Assembly (NCBI GenBank): GCA_050264575.1
Contig: JBLNGH010000127.1
Location: 1-8,291 of the forward strand
Source: DASQFI01 sp050264575
Lineage (GTDB): Bacteria > Acidobacteriota > Vicinamibacteria > Vicinamibacterales > SCN-69-37
Length of the DNA stretch: 8,291 bases
Direction of reading: 5' to 3'
Positions 1 through 5,888 of the stretch are shown piece by piece. The position numbers were made by a program, and so were the translations under genes. The stretch's first letter is position 1. Each line of letters starts with the position of its first letter. Under the pieces are notes generated by a model, which worked only from the letters and a program-made list of their open reading frames with translations, did not search any database and was not told the DNA's origin.

Positions 1-68
1 GGGGAGCGCCGTGGGGGGCCCGCCGGGGCCCCCCCCCGGGGGGTGGGGGGACGCCCCCGGGTCGCACC
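1..68. other. Extreme G/C homopolymer tract, probable contig-end artefact
   Basis: Only four of the first 60 bases are A or T, and the stretch is made of runs of G and C (up to nine C in a row) that are mutually complementary and could fold back on each other. The rest of the window is ordinary GC-rich coding DNA with no such runs. No reading frame or known element is visible. The sharp change at about base 68, just before a gene's stop codon, fits a misassembled or low-quality contig end better than a biological repeat. A real G-rich structure cannot be ruled out from the sequence alone. Confidence 0.6.
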
Positions 69-72
69 CCAA

Positions 73-582
73 CTACTCCATCCGCCGGTGGCTCGCAGAC
101 ATCATCGTCGGATCGTCTCCTGACGGGCCGTAGATGGACGGCACCTTGCCGCCCATCGGACGGATATACGTCGAGAGCTGCCCGCGGTGATGGATCGCGT
201 CGAAGAAGAACAGCCAGAGGAACCCGCTCGTCGGCATTTCCATGCGGACCTGGCCGTTCAGCAGGAACCGCCCGGTCTTGTTCCACGCCGCTTCGTCCAT
301 GGCTTCGATCTTCGTCACCAGAGTGTCCCAGGCCTTGCCAAAATCTTCGATCATGTGCGCCGGCGATTTCTGCGGCGGCGCGCCGAAGGTGAACTCGCCC
401 TTGTCGATGAGATCGATCAGCGCATGCGTTTCGCCGACCAGCGTCCAGACGATCTTGTCCGCCGGCTGCGACTTCTCGTGCGGCGTGTAGTGCCACTTGT
501 CATGCGGCAGGGCGTTCAGCACGCGGTGAAAGGCATTGGTTTCGTTTTTTCGGCACTGTAAGTGAAATTCCCGGTTGGTCAT
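73..582 (-). CDS. DinB-family (DinB-fold) metalloprotein
   Basis: This 169-residue protein has the length and pattern of the DinB/YfiT-like four-helix-bundle family, whose members bind a divalent metal and include thiol-dependent S-transferases and many proteins of unknown role. The family signature HHRGQ is at residues 131-135, followed by the conserved stretch RPMGGKVPSIYGPSGDD (141-157). H53, in ETHAL, fits the first metal ligand. The third ligand position, normally His four residues before the last His (H132), is D128 here, so the site may be His-Asp-His. There is no signal peptide, so it is probably cytoplasmic. The ATG start has a strong GGAGGGG ribosome site (586-592) three bases away. 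It is transcribed divergently from the PadR regulator, which could control it. The exact substrate cannot be told; family assignment is firm, function is not. Confidence 0.88.
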   Translation of the reverse strand: MTNREFHLQCRKNETNAFHRVLNALPHDKWHYTPHEKSQPADKIVWTLVGETHALIDLIDKGEFTFGAPPQKSPAHMIEDFGKAWDTLVTKIEAMDEAAWNKTGRFLLNGQVRMEMPTSGFLWLFFFDAIHHRGQLSTYIRPMGGKVPSIYGPSGDDPTMMSASHRRME

Positions 583-704
583 TGACCCCTCCGAAACAAA
601 AGGGAGTCATTCTGACACTTCTGCGGTCGAAGGCTCATCCCGCGTGAAGGCAATTTTCCATCCAAACGCGAACTAATTGTGGCGTCTCGACGTCAAATGG
701 AGTC
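583..704. promoter_or_regulatory. Divergent intergenic region between DinB and PadR genes
   Basis: These 122 bases must hold the promoters of both flanking genes. On the minus strand a GGAGGGG ribosome site (586-592) sits three bases from the DinB start. On the plus strand GGAG (699-702) lies only two bases from the PadR ATG, a short spacing. A small inverted repeat CGTC-TC-GACG (683-692) lies just upstream of the PadR start and could be part of an operator, but it is too short to be convincing. I do not see a good pair of -35/-10 boxes in either direction. Confidence 0.4.
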
Positions 705-1031
705 ATGAAGGGCGAACGCCTCGGCGAGTTCGAGGAATTCACGCTCCTCGCGGTCCGCGCGCTCGGAGACAACACCTACGCGGTGCCCATCCAGGAGTAC
801 GTGGAGAAAGCGACGGCCCGGCGGGTCTCGATCGGGTCGATCTACGCGGCCCTGGCGCGGCTCGAAGCGAAAGGGTTCGTCCGTTCGACGATGAGCGACG
901 CGGTGGCGCGACGGGGCGGCAAGTCGAAGCGGGTCTACACGGTCACGCCGGGCGGGTTACGGACGGCGCGCGACCTGCACCGCGTCCGCGAGCGGATCTG
1001 GAATTCAATTGCCGAAGGTGAGCGCTCATGA
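705..1031 (+). CDS. PadR-family transcriptional regulator (short form)
   Basis: This 108-residue protein is a winged helix-turn-helix regulator of the PadR type. The helix-turn-helix lies at about residues 10-60, with the recognition helix in SIGSIYAALARLEAKGFV (42-59). The wing follows at 60-82 and carries the typical RGGKSKRVYTVTPGG pattern (70-84). A final helix (85-105) would serve dimerisation. The protein lacks the extra C-terminal domain of long PadR proteins. In Acidobacteriota such short PadR genes commonly sit directly before, and overlap, an FtsX/MacB-like ABC permease that they are thought to control. Here the stop codon overlaps the next ATG (ATGA, 1028-1031) exactly as expected, but the downstream permease is destroyed after about 15 codons, so the regulator is now an orphan. 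Its remaining targets may be its own promoter or the divergent DinB gene; this is inference. Confidence 0.93.
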   Translation: MKGERLGEFEEFTLLAVRALGDNTYAVPIQEYVEKATARRVSIGSIYAALARLEAKGFVRSTMSDAVARRGGKSKRVYTVTPGGLRTARDLHRVRERIWNSIAEGERS

Positions 1032-1366
1032 CGCGCGAGGCGCGTCTCCCCCGTCTTGCGCGGTGGCTCGGATTGAATCGCTTCAAGAACGGGCGGTTCA
1101 CCCCGGTGACGATCAAGGACGGTCTGTTCGACGATTTCGTCTCACGCATTCTGGAAGACGATCGCGGCAACTTCTGGATGCTGGGTAATCGCGGAACCTT
1201 CAGCGTCAAGCGTGCAGACGCCGGCTCTCACGAGACGCGGCTCCATGGCGAACCGACCAACGTGAAGTCGACGACGGAAAGCCAGGTGGCCACGAATTTC
1301 CTCGTCGAGGTCGCTGTCGTCCGGTCGCATGGCTCGCTCCTGGGCGTAGACAGTCCAGGACTATAG
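1028..1366 (+). pseudogene. Chimeric remnant: permease start fused to regulator-propeller fragment
   Basis: This 112-codon open frame looks like debris rather than a functional gene. Residues 1-15 (MTREARLPRLARWLG) resemble the start of the permease that normally follows a short PadR gene, including the ATGA overlap. From residue 15 the protein switches to a two-component-regulator propeller (Reg_prop) repeat: GLNRFKNGRFTPVTIKDG (15-32), then ILEDDRGNFWMLGNRG (41-56), where EDDRGNFW is typical of these blades. Such repeats normally occur in tens of copies in proteins over 800 residues long, in front of histidine kinase or LuxR modules. From about residue 62 the sequence resembles nothing I recognise, and its tail (about residues 85-101) is antisense to the first codons of an ADOP permease. 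It could still be translated from the PadR stop, but a role is unlikely. Confidence 0.7.
1280..1341 (-). pseudogene. 5' end of an ADOP-type ABC permease gene (remnant)
   Basis: On the minus strand an AGGAG ribosome site (1337-1341) lies six bases before an ATG at 1330 that begins MRPDDSDLDEEIRGHLA. The LDEEIRGHLA pattern is the usual N-terminal motif of ADOP permeases (acidobacterial duplicated orphan permeases, MacB/FtsX type, about 800-900 residues). After these 17 codons the similarity stops and no permease sequence follows, although the frame stays open to 1142. Reading one base further on gives HLALSV-like residues, a better match to the family, so a single-base loss may also be present. 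The gene body is missing, replaced on this side by the propeller fragment. Translation initiation signals remain intact, so a short peptide might still be made. Confidence 0.6.
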
Positions 1367-1381
1367 ACGTAGACCGTCTAC
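1346..1381. promoter_or_regulatory. Cluster of short palindromes, probable operator/promoter
   Basis: Two perfect inverted repeats lie close together: AGTCC-A-GGACT (1352-1362) and GTAGAC-C-GTCTAC (1369-1381). The hexamer GTAGAC also occurs at 1346-1351, and TAGAC at 1364-1368, so one half-site is used repeatedly. On the minus strand TATAGT (1365-1360) resembles a -10 box and lies about 30 bases ahead of the ADOP remnant's ATG, which suggests this was that gene's regulated promoter. On the plus strand the cluster ends 56 bases before the GTG start of the M64 peptidase, so it may now serve that gene. A dimeric repressor such as PadR or a BlaI-type protein would fit the symmetry, but the binding protein is not identified. 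Confidence 0.45.
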
Positions 1382-1437
1382 TACTTGTTCACCGGCCCGA
1401 TTCTCAGGCGGCAGGCTCCCTGGCATAGGATGCTCCC

Positions 1438-2898
1438 GTGCGCTCCGCCATCCTTTTATTACTGATCGCGATCACAAGTCCCGCCTGCACCGCGCAGGCG
1501 CCCGGACCGGGATCCGAATCCACGGCGACGACCTCCCGGCCCGCGGCGCTTCCAGCCGGGTCGGTCCGGACCATGCGGGTCGATTACTACCACACGGGCA
1601 ACAACAAGCAGGAGGTGTTCTCGCTCGACGAGGTCAGCCTCGAGCCGGCGGCGTGGCCGGGCCGCGTCGGTCATCCGGCCGACGCGATGAACTTCGGGGC
1701 GTACGGCTTCGACGTGCGGGACCGCGCGACCTCGACGCTGCTGTATTCCGAAGGTTTCGGCTCGATCTTCGACGAGTGGTCCACGACTGATGAAGCGACG
1801 AAGATGACCCGCACGTTTTCCGAGTCGGTGCGCTTTCCGGCACCCGCCTCGCCCGTTACCCTGACGATTCGCAAGCGCGACGCAAGTAACCGCTGGCACG
1901 ACGTGTGGTCGGCCTCGATCGATCCGAAGGACATGTTCGTGAATACCGCCGCGCCCGCCGTCGACGCTGGCGCGCTCCTGGCGATCGAGACGCACGGCGA
2001 TCCAGCGACGAAGGTGGACCTGCTGCTCCTCGGCGACGGTTACACCGCGGCCGAGCGCGCCAAGTTCGAAGCCGACGCGAAGCGGCTCGTCACCGTCCTG
2101 TTCTCGACCTCGCCGTTCAAGGAACGCCGCAACGACTTCAACGTCTGGGGCCTCGTGCCGGCCGCGCGCGAATCGGGCATCTCGCGACCGTCGCTCGGCG
2201 TCCATCACGACTCGCCCGTCGGCGCGACGTACGACGCGTTCGGGTCGGAGCGCTACGTCCTGACGTTCGACAACAAAGCCTTCCGGCGCCTCGCCTCTTA
2301 CGCGCCCTCCGACGTCGTCGAGATCGTCGTGAACGGCCGGACGTATGGCGGCGGCGGGATTTACAACCTCTACAGCACTGTCGCCGCCGGCAATGCGTTC
2401 GCGCCGTACGTCTTCGTGCACGAGTTCGGACATCACATCGCCGCGCTGGCCGACGAGTACTACACGTCGCCGGTGGCCTACCTGCCCGCCGCCAAACGGA
2501 CGGAGCCGTGGATGCCGAACGTGACGGCCCTTCTCAATCCGAAGGCGCTCAAGTGGGCCGATCTCGTGACGCCGGGGACGCCGTTGCCGACACCGTGGGA
2601 CAAGGATGCGTTCGAGGTGTTCTCACGCGGGATCCAGGCCCGCCGCGCCGAGCTGAGAAAAAACGCACGGCCGGAAGAGGAGATGGAGGCGCTGTTCCGG
2701 GAAGAGCAGGCGGCTGAGGACGCGGCGTTCGCCAAAGAAAAGCACGCGCACGCCGTCGGCGCGTTCGAAGGCGCGAACTACGAGGCGAAGGGCTTCTATC
2801 GCCCCGAGGTCAACTGCATCATGTTCACCCGCACCGACCGCTTCTGCGCGGTGTGCCGCCGGGCGATCGACCGCGTGATCGACACCTACGTGAAATAA
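1438..2898 (+). CDS. Secreted M64-family zinc metallopeptidase (IgA-peptidase type)
   Basis: The 486-residue protein begins with an export signal (about residues 1-21). It could be cut before P22 after the AQA triplet, or lipidated at C17, although the SPAC sequence is a poor lipobox. Residues 45-165 match the beta-rich N-terminal domain of M64 peptidases, starting at MRVDYYHTGN. The catalytic domain follows from about 190 (VDLLLLGDGYT at 193-203). It carries HEFGHHIAALADEYY at 328-342, where H328 and H332 bind zinc, E329 is the catalytic base, and the DE pair at 339-340 supplies the third ligand as in the family. A charged helical stretch (398-440) precedes a C-terminal cysteine motif, NCIMF then FCAVCRRAI (459-478), also typical of the family. 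The start is GTG with AGGA (1427-1430) seven bases upstream. It probably digests proteins outside the inner membrane; the name IgA peptidase reflects one characterised member and should not be taken as the substrate. Confidence 0.9.
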   Translation: MRSAILLLLIAITSPACTAQAPGPGSESTATTSRPAALPAGSVRTMRVDYYHTGNNKQEVFSLDEVSLEPAAWPGRVGHPADAMNFGAYGFDVRDRATSTLLYSEGFGSIFDEWSTTDEATKMTRTFSESVRFPAPASPVTLTIRKRDASNRWHDVWSASIDPKDMFVNTAAPAVDAGALLAIETHGDPATKVDLLLLGDGYTAAERAKFEADAKRLVTVLFSTSPFKERRNDFNVWGLVPAARESGISRPSLGVHHDSPVGATYDAFGSERYVLTFDNKAFRRLASYAPSDVVEIVVNGRTYGGGGIYNLYSTVAAGNAFAPYVFVHEFGHHIAALADEYYTSPVAYLPAAKRTEPWMPNVTALLNPKALKWADLVTPGTPLPTPWDKDAFEVFSRGIQARRAELRKNARPEEEMEALFREEQAAEDAAFAKEKHAHAVGAFEGANYEAKGFYRPEVNCIMFTRTDRFCAVCRRAIDRVIDTYVK

Positions 2899-2924
2899 CG
2901 TCAGGCGTCTGAGGGCTCTGACGT
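2898..2924. terminator. Weak hairpin after the M64 gene
   Basis: ACGTCAG (2898-2904) and CTGACGT (2918-2924) are exact inverted repeats around a 13-base loop, beginning at the last base of the peptidase stop codon. There is no T-run after it, so as an intrinsic terminator it would be weak. It may instead be a chance repeat or an mRNA-stabilising end. The peptidase and the following dehydrogenase are only 96 bases apart and could be co-transcribed. Confidence 0.25.
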
Positions 2925-2966
2925 AAACGATCGTCAGCCGCCGGAGTAAGCTTGTTGGCGGCAGGT

Positions 2967-2983
2967 CCGGCCCTTTCGGCCGG
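2967..2983 (+). promoter_or_regulatory. GC hairpin in the leader of the PQQ-type dehydrogenase gene
   Basis: CCGGCC (2967-2972) and GGCCGG (2978-2983) form a perfect six-pair stem with the loop CTTTC, ending 11 bases before the ATG at 2995. This occupies the place where a ribosome binding site would be expected, and no Shine-Dalgarno sequence is visible. An RNA structure limiting translation is possible, or initiation may not depend on Shine-Dalgarno pairing. Confidence 0.35.
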
Positions 2984-2994
2984 CGCCGACATTC

Positions 2995-4215
2995 ATGCGC
3001 ATACTCACGATCGCAATGTTGTCTCTCGTCCTCGTGCCAAGGTCTGTCCTTGCACAGGTCAATGCCGGCGAACTACCGGCCGAGTCGAGCCAGCCGTTCA
3101 GCGTCACGAAAGTGACGACGTTGAATCTGCCGTGGCGCATCGCGTTTCTTCCCGATGGACGCATGCTCATCACCGAGAAGGTCGGTCCGATCTGGCTGGT
3201 TGCCCAGGACGGCGCCAAGATGCCCGTGGAGAACGTGCCGGCTGTGCTCGCGCAGGGCCAGGGCGGGATGCTGGGCATCTTCCTGTCGCCGCAGTACGCG
3301 ACCGACCGCAAGGTCTATCTCACTTACTCGGAGCCGGGCGACGGCGGATCGAGCCTGGCGCTGTCGCGAGCCACGCTGTCGATTGGCAAGGATTCCGCGA
3401 GTCTCGACGGCCTGGAAGTGCTGTGGCGTCAGATGCCAAAGGGCCGAGGCGGCCAGTTCGGTGCGCAGATCGCGTTTTCGGCCGATGGCCGTTATCTCTT
3501 CCTCGCGGTAGGCGACCGGCAGCGGATGACGCCGGCGCAGGATCCCGACCAGGAACTCGGCAAGATCCTGCGCCTCACGCTCGACGGTAAACCGGCGCCG
3601 GACAACCCGATGGCGGGAAAGACCGGCGCGGCGAGCGTGCCCCTGATCAATCCACCGCGCGACACCGAGGTGGCCAAGACGGCACCGGTGATCTCGACCT
3701 ATGAGTTCACGGGACCGAACCTGGCGCCGGCGGAGACATGGGCGAGCGGTTTTCGCACGCCGTACGGCCTCGCCTTCGGGCCGGACGGCCGGTTGTGGGA
3801 ACTCGAACACGGCCCGAGGGGCGGCGACGAGCTGAACCTCGTCGAGCCCGGCAAGAACTACGGCTGGCCGCTCGTGTCGTACGGCGTGAACTACAACCGC
3901 GTACCGATTCCGAGCCCGGACACGATGCCCGACCTGGCGAAGCCGGTCATCTACTGGACGCCGGTCATCGCGCCGGGCAACCTCACGTTCTACAAGGGCG
4001 CGATGTTCAAGGAGTGGCAAGGGTCGGCGCTGGTGGGCGGCATGCAGACGCAGACGCTCATCCGTATTACGTTCGACGGCAAGGGCGGCGCCGCGCAGGC
4101 TGAGCGTTGGGCCATGGGCTTCCGCGTGCGCGACGTGGCCGTGGCGCCGGATGGAGCCGTCTGGCTCATCGAGGACGCGAATCCGGGCGGGTTGTACAAG
4201 GTGATTCCGAAGTAG
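2995..4215 (+). CDS. PQQ-dependent sugar dehydrogenase family protein (soluble aldose dehydrogenase type), periplasmic
   Basis: This 406-residue protein has a clear signal peptide (residues 1-20, cut after VLA) followed by a beta-propeller of the glucose/sorbosone dehydrogenase family (about 35-404). Relatives such as E. coli YliI and Acinetobacter soluble glucose dehydrogenase (sGDH) oxidise sugars with PQQ. Family landmarks are LPWRIAFLPDGRMLITEK (45-62), GQGGMLGI (88-95), SGFRTPYGLAF (251-261), GPRGGDELN (273-281), KNYGWP (287-292) and the arginine pair R377/R379. Aligning by eye with sGDH, its catalytic His144 falls on Q154 (in RGGQFGAQ) and Asn229 on T255, while the PQQ-contacting arginine is kept as R254 and the calcium-binding GP as G273-P274. 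Activity may therefore differ from classical enzymes. No other ATG, GTG or TTG start is available before the upstream in-frame stop at 2947. It lies 96 bases after the peptidase gene in the same direction. Family membership is sure; PQQ use and substrate are not proved. Confidence 0.9.
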   Translation: MRILTIAMLSLVLVPRSVLAQVNAGELPAESSQPFSVTKVTTLNLPWRIAFLPDGRMLITEKVGPIWLVAQDGAKMPVENVPAVLAQGQGGMLGIFLSPQYATDRKVYLTYSEPGDGGSSLALSRATLSIGKDSASLDGLEVLWRQMPKGRGGQFGAQIAFSADGRYLFLAVGDRQRMTPAQDPDQELGKILRLTLDGKPAPDNPMAGKTGAASVPLINPPRDTEVAKTAPVISTYEFTGPNLAPAETWASGFRTPYGLAFGPDGRLWELEHGPRGGDELNLVEPGKNYGWPLVSYGVNYNRVPIPSPDTMPDLAKPVIYWTPVIAPGNLTFYKGAMFKEWQGSALVGGMQTQTLIRITFDGKGGAAQAERWAMGFRVRDVAVAPDGAVWLIEDANPGGLYKVIPK

Positions 4216-4218
4216 ACG

Positions 4219-4232
4219 GTCCGTCAGCGGAC
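4219..4232. terminator. Small hairpin between convergent genes
   Basis: GTCCG (4219-4223), the loop TCAG and CGGAC (4228-4232) form a five-pair stem exactly between the stop codons of the dehydrogenase (plus) and the amidohydrolase relic (minus). Its position suits a bidirectional terminator, but no T-run follows on either strand, so it is weak. Confidence 0.25.
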
Positions 4233-4574
4233 GTAGGGCGCGACGCTGTTCTCGATGGTTCGAAACTCCGCGTCGGTCAGTGGCAGCTTACGGAACGCCG
4301 CCCATGTCAGACGTGGAAGGTTATTGGGGGGTGGTGCGTCGGATCCAAACAGGATCCGCTGCACGCCAAGATGCCGGATTCGCTCGACGATACGAGCGGC
4401 GTTTGCTGGCGTCAGGTTCACCGCCACCGACGTCACATCGAACCAGAGATTCTTCGTCCGGGGATCGCCTTTGGCGGTGGCCTCGACAAACACCCCAAGG
4501 ACGACGGCCGGCTGCGCAACGGCGGCGGTTGGCAGCAGTGCGATCAGGAGCGGCAGAGCTCGGCGCGTCATCAC
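4224..4574 (-). pseudogene. Internally deleted amidohydrolase (signal peptide plus C-terminal piece)
   Basis: The 116-codon frame starts with a good signal peptide (RRALPLLIALLPTAAVAQ, residues 4-21), then jumps at about residue 24 into the C-terminal end of a family 2 (metal-dependent TIM-barrel) amidohydrolase. It contains NLWFDVTSVAV (42-52), RIRHLGVQRILFGSDAP (65-81) with the conserved GSD aspartate at D79, and an end typical of the family, LPLTDAEFRTIENSVAPY (97-114). Full-length relatives are around 300 residues or more, so roughly 200 residues carrying the metal-binding histidines are gone, yet the frame is kept. It cannot form a complete barrel and is most likely inactive. Start is GTG at 4574 or ATG at 4571; no good ribosome site is seen. 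It lies 37 bases after the intact amidohydrolase gene on the same strand but belongs to a different branch, so it is not a duplicate of it. Confidence 0.75.
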
Positions 4575-4611
4575 CGATCGAATCGTGATTGTCGCTGGAA
4601 GGGCGAGGTGA

Positions 4612-5853
4612 TTACCGCTCGACCTTCACGCCGTGCAAATACACCGCGCTGATCTTCCGGGTGTTGGTGATGTCGTCGACGGGATTGCCATCGAGCACCA
4701 GAAGATCGGCGCGCTTTCCGGTTGCGATGATTCCGCTGTCATTCATGCGCAAGAACTCGGCGCCATTTCTTGTCGCAGCCACGATGACCTGCATCGGCGT
4801 CATGCCGGCGGCCACCATGTCGGCCATCTCGACGTGTGGAGCCCAGGCGGTATTGCCGTCTGTGCCGAGCGCGATCGTCACGCCTGCGTCCGAGAGCCTC
4901 TTGAGGTTTCTAGCCTGGATGCCCCACACCGCCTGGACCTGCGGTCGATCCGTCGACGCCGCCTGGATCTTGGACAGTTCGGCGTCCGGAACGGCGCCCT
5001 TGAGCCAACTGTAGTCGGCGGCGACGCCGCGGTCGGGCATGTTGGGGATGAGCACGACCTGCTTGCGGGCTCTGATGAGACCGACAAGCTCGTCGTCGAC
5101 ATCGACGTCGCGGATGCCATGGGCGAAGACATCGATGCCGGCCTGGAGCAGGCCCTTGGCGTCAGCCAGGTTGTAAATGTGCGCCGCGACCCGGAGCTTC
5201 GCCTTGTGCGCCTCGTCGATGACCGCTGCGTAGATCGCCGGCGGCATTTTCTTGTACTGGCCTTCGCGGTCATCGACCCAGATCTTGATGAAGTCGACCT
5301 GGAGCGCCGCCTGGTCCCGGACGGCCTGGCGCGCCTCCGCCTCGGTAGTGACCCAGTAGGGGACCTGCGTACGGCCCGGCTCCGGCAATGTGATGCCGCG
5401 ACCCGCCGTGAAATAACGAGCGACTCCGGCCGGCGCCTCGCCGCGGACTTTGAAGACGTCACCCGGCGGGTCGAGCCCGAGGCTCATCGCCGCCCCGACG
5501 CCGAACTGCGCGCGCCGCCGGAGATCCGTGAGCAGCGCTTCTCGCGTGGTGCTCAGATGTACGTGGGTGTCAACGATCGTCGGCATGACCGTCTTGCCCG
5601 CGAGGTTCACGCGAACCGCGCCGGCAGGGACGCGCACGCTGGCCGATGGACCCAGCTGCGCGATTCGGCCGCCGGAGATCACGATCGTCGCGTTCTCGAT
5701 CGGGGCCCGGCCGTCGCCGACGATGACGCGAACGTTTTCCAAGGCGGTGACTGCTTCCTGGGCCTGCGGTGCCAGATCGAATAAGCCGGCAATACCAAGG
5801 CCGACGGCGGCGATTCGGAACGCCCGCCAGGCAGGTGATGTCTTAGGTCGCAC
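4612..5853 (-). CDS. Exported metal-dependent amidohydrolase (imidazolonepropionase/prolidase-like)
   Basis: The 413-residue protein has a long N-terminal hydrophobic signal (about residues 10-30) and then a complete amidohydrolase superfamily fold. A small beta-sandwich (36-90) is followed by the barrel with the metal site: DTHVHLS (H97, H99), the probable carboxylated lysine K190 in IKIWVDD, H225 in RVAAHIY, H245 in DVFAHGIRD, and D332 in ALGTDG. All expected ligands of a two-metal enzyme are present. The C-terminal sandwich is complete, with the typical TGKRADLLVLDGNP (378-391). The family hydrolyses amide, lactam or peptide bonds; relatives include Xaa-Pro dipeptidases, but the substrate here is unknown. 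Start is GTG at 5853, supported by GGGGAGG (5859-5865) five bases upstream. It sits 35 bases after the DinB gene and 37 bases before the amidohydrolase relic, probably in one transcript. Confidence 0.92.
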   Translation of the reverse strand: MRPKTSPAWRAFRIAAVGLGIAGLFDLAPQAQEAVTALENVRVIVGDGRAPIENATIVISGGRIAQLGPSASVRVPAGAVRVNLAGKTVMPTIVDTHVHLSTTREALLTDLRRRAQFGVGAAMSLGLDPPGDVFKVRGEAPAGVARYFTAGRGITLPEPGRTQVPYWVTTEAEARQAVRDQAALQVDFIKIWVDDREGQYKKMPPAIYAAVIDEAHKAKLRVAAHIYNLADAKGLLQAGIDVFAHGIRDVDVDDELVGLIRARKQVVLIPNMPDRGVAADYSWLKGAVPDAELSKIQAASTDRPQVQAVWGIQARNLKRLSDAGVTIALGTDGNTAWAPHVEMADMVAAGMTPMQVIVAATRNGAEFLRMNDSGIIATGKRADLLVLDGNPVDDITNTRKISAVYLHGVKVER

Positions 5854-5888
5854 GGGTGCCTCCCCGTCGAAAGCTCAAGCTGGCGCAC

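Noticed and set aside
612..640. CTGACA as a -35 box for the PadR gene
   Set aside because: The sequence 17 bases downstream (CATCCC) is a poor -10 box, so the pair is not convincing.
1459..2436. 325-codon minus-strand open frame
   Set aside because: It lies wholly antisense to the M64 peptidase, is arginine-rich with no recognisable domain, and is the usual by-product of GC-rich codon use.
1905..2717. 270-codon plus-strand open frame
   Set aside because: It is an alternate frame inside the M64 gene, extremely rich in Arg with no motif; the M64 frame carries all family signatures.
3073..4020. 315-codon minus-strand open frame
   Set aside because: It is antisense to the PQQ-type dehydrogenase and has no family similarity I can see.
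4107..4652. 181-codon plus-strand open frame across the convergent junction
   Set aside because: It overlaps the dehydrogenase end, the amidohydrolase relic and the amidohydrolase end; all three explain the DNA better.
4633..5784. 383-codon plus-strand open frame
   Set aside because: It is antisense to the amidohydrolase, which has all metal ligands, a ribosome site and a complete fold; the plus-strand product has no recognisable motif.
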